NCBI GenBank assembly: GCA_037440925.1
Contig: JBBITF010000026.1
Coordinates: 1-39,284 of the forward strand
From: JAABUE01 sp037440925
GTDB lineage: Bacteria > Chloroflexota > Anaerolineae > Anaerolineales > Villigracilaceae
DNA: 39,284 nt
Direction: 5' to 3'
Shown: in pieces, positions 32,045 through 36,962 of the stretch
Layout: each line of letters opens with the position of its first letter
Position numbering within the stretch: position 1 is the first letter of the stretch
The notes under the pieces: generated by a model
The model's database searches: none
Told to the model about the DNA's origin: nothing
The model's input: only the letters and a program-made list of their open reading frames with translations
Program-made: the position numbers and the translations under genes

Positions 32045-33706
32045 TTATCCCTGCCAGGAGTTCTTGAAGGTCTCAAACGCCTTTGTCATACGGGCGCGCA
32101 GGTCATCGGAGAGGACTTTCTTTTCGGCAATCTCTCTGCCAATTTCAGGGTACGACGCGGCCATGAAACGCAACAGGTCGGTTTGCCATTGTCCCATCTT
32201 TTCGACCGGCACCTGGTCGGCGAAACCGCTTGTCCCTGCCAGGATGACCATCACCTGGTCTTCGAGTTCCATAGGCCGATATTGCGGTTGTTTGAGGAGC
32301 TCCTGCATACGCTGACCGCGGCTGAGTTGCGCCTGAGTGGCTTTGTCCAGGTCAGAGGCCATCAAGGCAAAGGCAGCCAGTTCGCGGTAGGCTGCCATAT
32401 CGAGGCGCAAACGACCCGCCACCTGCTTCATGGCTTTGGTTTGAGCATCGCCGCCCACGCGGGAGACTGAAATACCCACATTGACGGCCGGACGAATACC
32501 CGCATTGAACAAATTGCTTTCCAAAAAGATTTGCCCATCGGTAATGGAGATGACGTTGGTTGGGATGTAAGCAGAGATGTCGCCCAACAGGGTTTCGATG
32601 ATGGGCAAGGCCGTGAGCGACCCACCGCTGCCGGCCACTTTGACGATCTTATATTGGTCTGCTTCTGCCATTGCTTTGAGGGCTTCGTTGGCCTGGTCTT
32701 TAGCAATCGGACCGGTGTAGACTTTGCCGTCCACGCCGTCGGCTTGAGTAGCCTCGCCTTCGAAATCCTTACGGACGATAACATAGGAATTCGCCAAGCG
32801 GGCGGCGCGTTCAAGCAAGCGAGAATGAAGGTAGAATACATCGCCGGGATAGGCCTCACGTCCAGGCGGGCGGCGCAACAACAAGGAAACTTGACGATAG
32901 GCCCAGGCGTGTTTCGACAAGTCATCGTAAATCACCAGCGCATCGCGGCCCGTTTCCATGAACTCCTCGCCGATAGCGCAGCCAGCATAGGGAGCAATGT
33001 ATTGAAGCGCAGCCGATTCATCCGCCGAAGCCACTACGATAATCGTGTGTTCCATTGCCCCATAGCGTTCCAAAATCCCTTGCGTGCGGGCAATGGCGGC
33101 TTTCTTCTGACCAATGGCTACATAGATGCAAATCAGGTTCTTCCCCTTCTGGTTGATGATGGTGTCAATCGCCAGGGCAGTTTTGCCAGTTTGACGGTCG
33201 CCAATAATCAGTTCTCGCTGGCCACGCCCGATGGGGATCATCGAGTCGATGGCTTTGATGCCAGTTTGGACGGGAGTATCCACATCTTGACGCTGCACTA
33301 CGCCAGGCGCAATGCGCTCAATGGGACGATAACCGCTAAAGGCAATTGGCCCTTTGCCGTCTATTGGCTCGCCCAAGGCATTGACTACTCTTCCAATCAG
33401 TCCGTCACCGACGGGGACAGAAGCAATGCGCCCTGTCGCTCGAACTGTCATGCCTTCGGTGATTTCGGCGTAATCCCCCATGACGATTACACCGACGCTA
33501 TCTTTTTCCAAGTTGAAGGCCGTACCCATGACCCCATTGGAAAATTGCACCAATTCCTGTGCGCGGACATTGGCCAGGCCAGCAACCCGCGCAATCCCAT
33601 CGCCGGCTTCGATAACCGTCCCAATATCACGAATGCCAACTTCCGGCTCAAAGGCCTCGATCTGCTTTCGAAAGTCGCTGGTAATTTGATGAACTAAATC
33701 TGACAT
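32045..33706 (-). CDS. atpA: F-type ATP synthase alpha subunit with internal insertion
   Basis: The non-catalytic nucleotide-binding subunit of F1. Walker A is GDRQTGKTALAID (169-181), and NVISITDGQIFLESNLFNAG, then RPAVNVGISVSRVGG, carry the signature. At 553 residues it is longer than the usual 500-515. The extra length is mainly one stretch, about residues 306-360, inserted between RLLERAARLA and GSLTALPIIET; it is charged and contains EGEATQADGVDGKVYTGPIA. The ATG at 33706 has TGGAGG upstream. It is the first annotated subunit gene of the run; no atpH, atpF, atpE or atpB precedes it, only a non-coding leader and a possible small ORF. Confidence 0.97.
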   Translation of the reverse strand: MSDLVHQITSDFRKQIEAFEPEVGIRDIGTVIEAGDGIARVAGLANVRAQELVQFSNGVMGTAFNLEKDSVGVIVMGDYAEITEGMTVRATGRIASVPVGDGLIGRVVNALGEPIDGKGPIAFSGYRPIERIAPGVVQRQDVDTPVQTGIKAIDSMIPIGRGQRELIIGDRQTGKTALAIDTIINQKGKNLICIYVAIGQKKAAIARTQGILERYGAMEHTIIVVASADESAALQYIAPYAGCAIGEEFMETGRDALVIYDDLSKHAWAYRQVSLLLRRPPGREAYPGDVFYLHSRLLERAARLANSYVIVRKDFEGEATQADGVDGKVYTGPIAKDQANEALKAMAEADQYKIVKVAGSGGSLTALPIIETLLGDISAYIPTNVISITDGQIFLESNLFNAGIRPAVNVGISVSRVGGDAQTKAMKQVAGRLRLDMAAYRELAAFALMASDLDKATQAQLSRGQRMQELLKQPQYRPMELEDQVMVILAGTSGFADQVPVEKMGQWQTDLLRFMAASYPEIGREIAEKKVLSDDLRARMTKAFETFKNSWQG

Positions 33707-33735
33707 TTCGCCTCCACACCATGTGGTGAAATGAT

Positions 33736-33888
33736 TTAAGCAGCAAGACGCTGCGTGTTTCTTAAATGACGCACAACTGCCCGGATACGATGATACGATC
33801 CGGGCACGCCATAGGCTTCCGTAATCCGTTTGCTATCCATTGTGCCGCGGGCATAGCCCTCGGAACGCCTCCTCAGTGGGGTGCGCAT
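33736..33888 (-). CDS. Possible 50-residue basic small protein at the head of the atp transcript
   Basis: An ATG frame of 50 codons ends at TAA 33738-33736, 29 nt before the atpA ATG. It reads MRTPLRRRSEGYARGTMDSK, then RITEAYGVPGSYHRIRAVVR and HLRNTQRLAA. It is rich in Arg and has no membrane segment, so it is not AtpI or a c subunit. The predicted promoter start (about 33907) lies 19 nt upstream, but the Shine-Dalgarno (CCAGG) is weak. The frame also contains an 8-bp hairpin (33779-33786 with 33798-33805). It may be a leader peptide, a real small protein, or chance. Confidence 0.3.
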   Translation of the reverse strand: MRTPLRRRSEGYARGTMDSKRITEAYGVPGSYHRIRAVVRHLRNTQRLAA

Positions 33889-33913
33889 GTGAACCTGGTC
33901 ACAGACGGGCGTA

Positions 33914-33942
33914 ATGATACCTGAAAGAGTACAGATTGTCTA
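33914..33942 (-). promoter_or_regulatory. Candidate promoter of the atp operon
   Basis: Minus-strand TAGACA (33942-33937) and TATCAT (33919-33914) with a 17-bp spacer, each one mismatch from consensus. The predicted start near 33907 gives a leader of about 200 nt before atpA. The leader holds the small ORF and a GCCCGGAT/ATCCGGGC hairpin. Confidence 0.5.
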
Positions 33943-33963
33943 GTTAGAAAAGTCATTTTGTAT

Positions 33964-33975
33964 ACCTGCACAGGT
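33964..33975. promoter_or_regulatory. Palindrome ACCTG-N2-CAGGT upstream of the atp promoter
   Basis: A perfect 5-bp dyad about 22 bp upstream of the candidate -35 of the atp operon. The position suits an activator site, but no factor is known and a 10-base palindrome can occur by chance. Confidence 0.25.
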
Positions 33976-34050
33976 CGTCAAAAATCAGGTCGCCGCATCC
34001 TGCATTCGCTTGATTCTACCTCTAACTCGGAAAAGCCGAACTCAACATAA

Positions 34051-34071
34051 AGTACACAAGTACGCAAGTAT
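34051..34071 (+). repeat. Second copy of the ACAAGTAC tandem repeat
   Basis: The 20 bases at 34051-34070 are identical to 9849-9868. About two and a half units remain. It lies in the 600-bp gap between the atp operon and the thioesterase gene. Confidence 0.8.
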
Positions 34072-34184
34072 TGTGCCTTTCGTGTTTGAGGATTCTTGCA
34101 CAAAAAAACAAACTGGAAGCGTACGCTCTGAACGTCCCTGATGGCGTGTGGCCTCCAGCCTCTCTTGACCTCAGCAATCCACTT

Positions 34185-34231
34185 GTACCGCCGATCTGTA
34201 GCCGGCCCTGCCAGGCACAGCCTGGCGGTAC
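34185..34231 (+). repeat. Nested palindromic element GTACCGCC...GGCGGTAC
   Basis: Outer 8-bp inverted repeats at 34185-34192 and 34224-34231 enclose a 7-bp hairpin GCCAGGC-ACA-GCCTGGC (34210-34226). The design (outer arms plus inner hairpin sharing bases) is like the element at 10035-10094, but the sequence is different. An open minus-strand frame through it is not considered coding. Confidence 0.75.
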
Positions 34232-34312
34232 GACATACGGTTGATCATCCTGGAAAAAGCCGCTCATATGGTAACATTAGTACACTGCAAAGAAAAAAGT
34301 GGAGAGAGTTGA

Positions 34313-34756
34313 ATGAGCAATACGTCAGAATTTCGCTTCTATCACCCCATCGAGGTACGCTACGGCGACCTTGATCCGCAAGGTCATCTAAACAACGCCA
34401 AATACCTGACTTATTTCGAGCAAGCGCGCATTCAATATTTTGTAGAACTGGGCCTGTTCTCCCCCAGCCAATCTTTCATGGACATTGGCGTCATCTTGGC
34501 CGAGGCGCGGGTTACTTTTCATGCGCCTATCCATTTCGGACAAACGGTCAAAGTGGGGGTGCGCACTTTTGAATTAGGCAACAAGTCCATGAAAGTGGAG
34601 CAAGCCATCTTTCAGCCAACCACTGGCGATAGGCTAGCCTCGGGGCAGGTTGTTTTGGTAGCCTTCGACTACCGTTTGAACAAAACGATCCCCCTGCCAG
34701 AAAACATGCGCCAAAGAATCGCACAATTCGAAAATATAAGCGCAGGCAAGCATTGA
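34313..34756 (+). CDS. Hot-dog acyl-CoA thioesterase (YbgC/FadM type)
   Basis: A 147-residue cytosolic thioesterase of the 4-hydroxybenzoyl-CoA thioesterase group. The active-site segment VRYGDLDPQGHLNNAKYLTY has the conserved Asp and the GH-x-NN-x-x-Y pattern. The rest (RVTFHAPIHFGQTVKVGVRT, then ASGQVVLVAFDY) is a normal hot-dog fold. GGAGAGAG precedes the ATG at 34313. It stands alone; a weak TTGATC-N19-TATGGT lies upstream. The substrate chain length is unknown. Confidence 0.92.
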   Translation: MSNTSEFRFYHPIEVRYGDLDPQGHLNNAKYLTYFEQARIQYFVELGLFSPSQSFMDIGVILAEARVTFHAPIHFGQTVKVGVRTFELGNKSMKVEQAIFQPTTGDRLASGQVVLVAFDYRLNKTIPLPENMRQRIAQFENISAGKH

Positions 34757-34834
34757 CCGGACTGAAGGGCAAGGTTGGTAAGGGGGTATTAATCTTTCCC
34801 TACACATGCTTTTGGGTTTATGGTATAAGAAAAG

Positions 34835-35010
34835 CGGCCCTGCTGTGCCCGTGATGTTGCGACTACGGTTTTGAGCCAACACCCTTACATTGGGTTTCCA
34901 TCTTACAGAAATAACGCGATAGGCCTGAGCCAAGGCGGCGTTTCTGGGTCGGAGCCCACCTGCGAAAGCAGGTTCAAAACTTTGCAGCACACGGCACGAG
35001 CGGGGTTTCC
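34835..35010 (+). ncRNA. ssrS: Probable 6S RNA (SsrS)
   Basis: A TATAAG -10 at 34824-34829 points to a start near 34836. The RNA can form the long rod with a central bubble that lets 6S RNA mimic an open promoter. The outer arms CCCTGCTGTGCCCGTG (34838-34853) and GCACACGGCACGAGCGGGG (34987-35005) pair with G-U and small bulges. GTTTTGAGCC (34868-34877) pairs with GGTTCAAAAC (34971-34980). The central bubble's 3' strand has a hairpin, CCTGC-GAAA-GCAGG (34959-34972). The 3' part (GGTTCAA ... GGCACGAGCGGGG) has the general look of known 6S sequences. The size of about 176 nt fits. The 3' end is approximate. Confidence 0.7.
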
Positions 35011-35044
35011 TTTACCGGGGGATAGACCTGAAAAGCGCAAACCT

Positions 35045-36130
35045 TTAGAGCCACTCCACACGATTGCGACCTTTGTTTTTGGCTACGTAGAGGGCCTGGT
35101 CGGCGCGGCTAAACAGGGATTCGAAGGTGTCTCCTTTTTGGAAATTGGAACCGCCAAACGAGAGGGTAATTTTTAAGCCATTTGGCAACGGAGAGTTTGC
35201 AAATTGCTGACGAATGCGTTCGATGGTTTGAATGTGTTTGAGCAAATCGCCTTGTTGAAGCATGATGATGAACTCTTCGCCTCCCCAACGCCCGACCAAG
35301 TCGCTTTCGCGCAGGCTGGCTTTGAGCAAGGCGGCTGTTTCGCGCAAAGTTTCGTCTCCAATTTCGTGACCGTAAGCGTCGTTAATGGATTTGAAAAAAT
35401 CCACGTCAGCCAAAACCAGCCCAATTTGCAGGTTGTTTGTGGCAAGGTGTGATTGCATTAGCTGGCTAAAGGCACGCCGGTTGAGCAGGTTGGTGAGCGG
35501 GTCGAGATAGGCCAGGGTTTCGACATCCAACACGCGGTTTTGGGTTTCAAGCAGGTCATCTTTGGCTTTTGCCAGGATGAGAGTGAGAAAGGCGGCGGCG
35601 ACCAGGCGCGTTTCAAGACGGAAGAACTCACGCAAAATTTCGTCCGAGAAGCCGCCTAAATGCGGTAAGGTGATGGTCAAGATGAGCAGAATTTGGGCAG
35701 TGCAAATCCAAAAGGCCTTTTTGCGTTCAAAGACGATGTAAATTAGAATGAAACCAAGCCCAAAATTCCAGAACGTCGCCTGAATTTCGCCCAACCAGTT
35801 GGTTAATTGGAGTGCAGCGGGGTCGCTCAACAAGTAAACATATTTGATAAAGCCAACCACTGTAACGACAATGAGAATGAAGCGTTCTACCCAACGAAGG
35901 GGAAGGTTGGGATTGAGCAGGGCGAGAAGGGAGATGATGAGGCCAATTAACAGAATACCGTAGGAGAATCGCCAAACGGGCAAATCGAAGCGTAGAAGCC
36001 AGGTCCAGACAATGACGGGAAGGCTAAGCAAACTGGCCCAAAAATATGTCTGACGTTTGAATTTATTCTGCTCACGAAACATTCTGCGCATGCCAAGGGT
36101 AACAGCGCGATAAGGTTTGAATTTTTTCAT
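35045..36130 (-). CDS. Membrane diguanylate cyclase (GGDEF protein)
   Basis: Makes c-di-GMP from two GTP. From ATG 36130 the protein has 361 residues. The N-terminal part (about 30-190) has six hydrophobic segments (YFWASLLSLPVIVWTWLL, ILLIGLIISLLALL, FILIVVTVVGFIKYVYLL, FWNFGLGFILIYIVF, FWICTAQILLILTITL, AAAFLTLILAKA) of no known sensor family. The GGDEF domain follows with LDPLTNLLNRRAF, ADVDFFKSINDAYGHEIGDE and the active-site motif G-G-E-E-F (283-287). An inhibitory-site R-x-x-D (RESD, 274-277) stands five residues before it, so product inhibition is likely. No EAL domain is present. Its promoter shares a 36-nt block with the PfkB-parAB operon. Confidence 0.93.
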   Translation of the reverse strand: MKKFKPYRAVTLGMRRMFREQNKFKRQTYFWASLLSLPVIVWTWLLRFDLPVWRFSYGILLIGLIISLLALLNPNLPLRWVERFILIVVTVVGFIKYVYLLSDPAALQLTNWLGEIQATFWNFGLGFILIYIVFERKKAFWICTAQILLILTITLPHLGGFSDEILREFFRLETRLVAAAFLTLILAKAKDDLLETQNRVLDVETLAYLDPLTNLLNRRAFSQLMQSHLATNNLQIGLVLADVDFFKSINDAYGHEIGDETLRETAALLKASLRESDLVGRWGGEEFIIMLQQGDLLKHIQTIERIRQQFANSPLPNGLKITLSFGGSNFQKGDTFESLFSRADQALYVAKNKGRNRVEWL

Positions 36131-36234
36131 GGTTGACTCTCTGCAAAAATGGGCGGCCACTTGCGCAGGGCTTTGGGCAATTCATCAGATAGCCGGTGAG
36201 TAGGCTCTACAGGTAGAAGGATAGGCGGGCTGAG

Positions 36235-36277
36235 ATTATCGGTATTATTCTTGAGACTCTATCACAACCGTGAAGAT
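36235..36277 (-). promoter_or_regulatory. Promoter region of the diguanylate cyclase gene with shared 36-nt block
   Basis: On the minus strand 36277-36242 matches 33 of 36 bases of 10096-10131. GATAAT (36240-36235) follows at nearly the same distance as TATAAT does there (one base more). The dyad TTGTGA-N5-TCTCAA is intact in both. The expected start near 36228 leaves a leader of about 98 nt. Confidence 0.6.
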
Positions 36278-36299
36278 TCTGCACAGTACCGCTTCAGTT

Positions 36300-36470
36300 T
36301 GTTTGTGTGCATGCAAAGGTTGTCAAACCATCCGCAGATGACACAGATTCCCGCAGATCTTTCCATAGTTTTGTAACTGCCTACCCTGCCTATATTTGAG
36401 CGCAAACCGTCCACGAATACTGCACGAATAACGCCGCCATTCGAGCATTCGTGGTTTAAGAGCCTTTTTT
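36300..36470. other. Non-coding repeat remnants
   Basis: No gene is visible. The stretch contains a CGCAGATGACACAGATT/CCGCAGAT motif, the 17-nt repeat shared with 23842 (at 36370-36386), and CCACGAAT (36411-36418) paired with ATTCGTGG (36447-36454), followed by a run of six T. These look like fragments of dispersed repeats. The last hairpin with its T run could also act as a plus-strand terminator. Confidence 0.5.
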
Positions 36471-36473
36471 AAC

Positions 36474-36502
36474 TTGACTCGACTTTCAGATGCGAGTACA
36501 AT
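36474..36502 (+). promoter_or_regulatory. Strong sigma70-type promoter
   Basis: TTGACT (36474-36479) and TACAAT (36497-36502) with a 17-bp spacer. The expected start is near 36509, at the 5' edge of the structured leader. Confidence 0.8.
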
Positions 36503-36506
36503 CGGT

Positions 36507-36920
36507 CTCGTTAAGTGAGCGATTTAGCCAAAAATTGAAACGGAGAATAAGCGGCTGAGTCTCTGAGGGCGCAATTTGCGCAACAGAGATAACGAGGTGG
36601 AGGTTCCCCCGTGCGAACGGGGCGCTAAGGACTTCCCCTCTCCTTGCAGGAGAGGGGCCAGGGGTGAGGTCCGAAAATCGGATAGATCAGCGGATGCCTC
36701 CGGAGCCGGATCACAGGCTCCCTTCTCCCTTCCAAAGCAAGCGTAAGGAGCAACAGAGTTCAAAAAAACGCTGTTGCTCTGCCGAAATCCACAGGGCGAC
36801 TTGCGGGACAAGGCAGCGCAGTGACACAGGCGATGAACGCTGCCTGTTTGCTCATGGAAGGGCTGCTTTAAGAATGCAAATTGCATTTAACAGGCATGCC
36901 CGCGCATGCCTGTTTTGTTT
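36507..36920 (+). ncRNA. Candidate structured leader RNA (riboswitch-like or independent ncRNA)
   Basis: The RNA start coincides with a stem, CTCGTTA (36507-36513) with TAACGAG (36590-36596). It closes a three-way junction with TTAGCC/GGCTGA and GTCTCTG/CAGAGAT, the latter capped by GCGCA-ATT-TGCGC. Further hairpins follow: CCCCGT-GCGA-ACGGGG, CCCCTCTCC/GGAGAGGGG, GGAGCC/GGCTCC, GAGCAACAG/CTGTTGCTC and GGCAGCG/CGCTGCC, before a terminator at 36889-36920. I do not recognise it as TPP, purine, SAM, cobalamin, glycine, M-box, ydaO, T-box, RNase P RNA or tmRNA. Part of the 3' half may be a repeat insertion. Confidence 0.5.
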
Positions 36921-36955
36921 ACCCTCACCCCAGCTCCTTTCGCTGAGAGAGGAAG
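36632..36955. repeat. Segment bounded by inverted GGGGTGAGG-type repeats
   Basis: The 39-nt at 36632-36670, which itself contains the hairpin CCCCTCTCC-TTGCA-GGAGAGGGG, is repeated in inverted and degenerate form at 36921-36955. The two ends could pair or be the termini of a small non-autonomous element of about 324 bp. No target duplication is evident. The right copy supplies the ribosome binding site of the following gene. Confidence 0.5.
36889..36920 (+). terminator. Hairpin terminator or attenuator before the glutamate synthase gene
   Basis: A perfect 11-bp stem AACAGGCATGC/GCATGCCTGTT with a CCGC loop is followed by TTGTTT. It lies about 380 nt after the promoter start and 43 nt before the ATG, as expected for an attenuator or the end of a separate small RNA. 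Confidence 0.75.
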
Positions 36956-36962
36956 AATTAAA

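Noticed and set aside
34022..34267. 81-codon minus-strand frame
   Set aside because: It is built from two repeat elements (the ACAAGTAC repeat and the GTACCGCC palindrome).
36510..36525. GTTAAGTGAG resembling the start of an M-box (Mg2+) riboswitch
   Set aside because: The remaining conserved M-box segments are missing.
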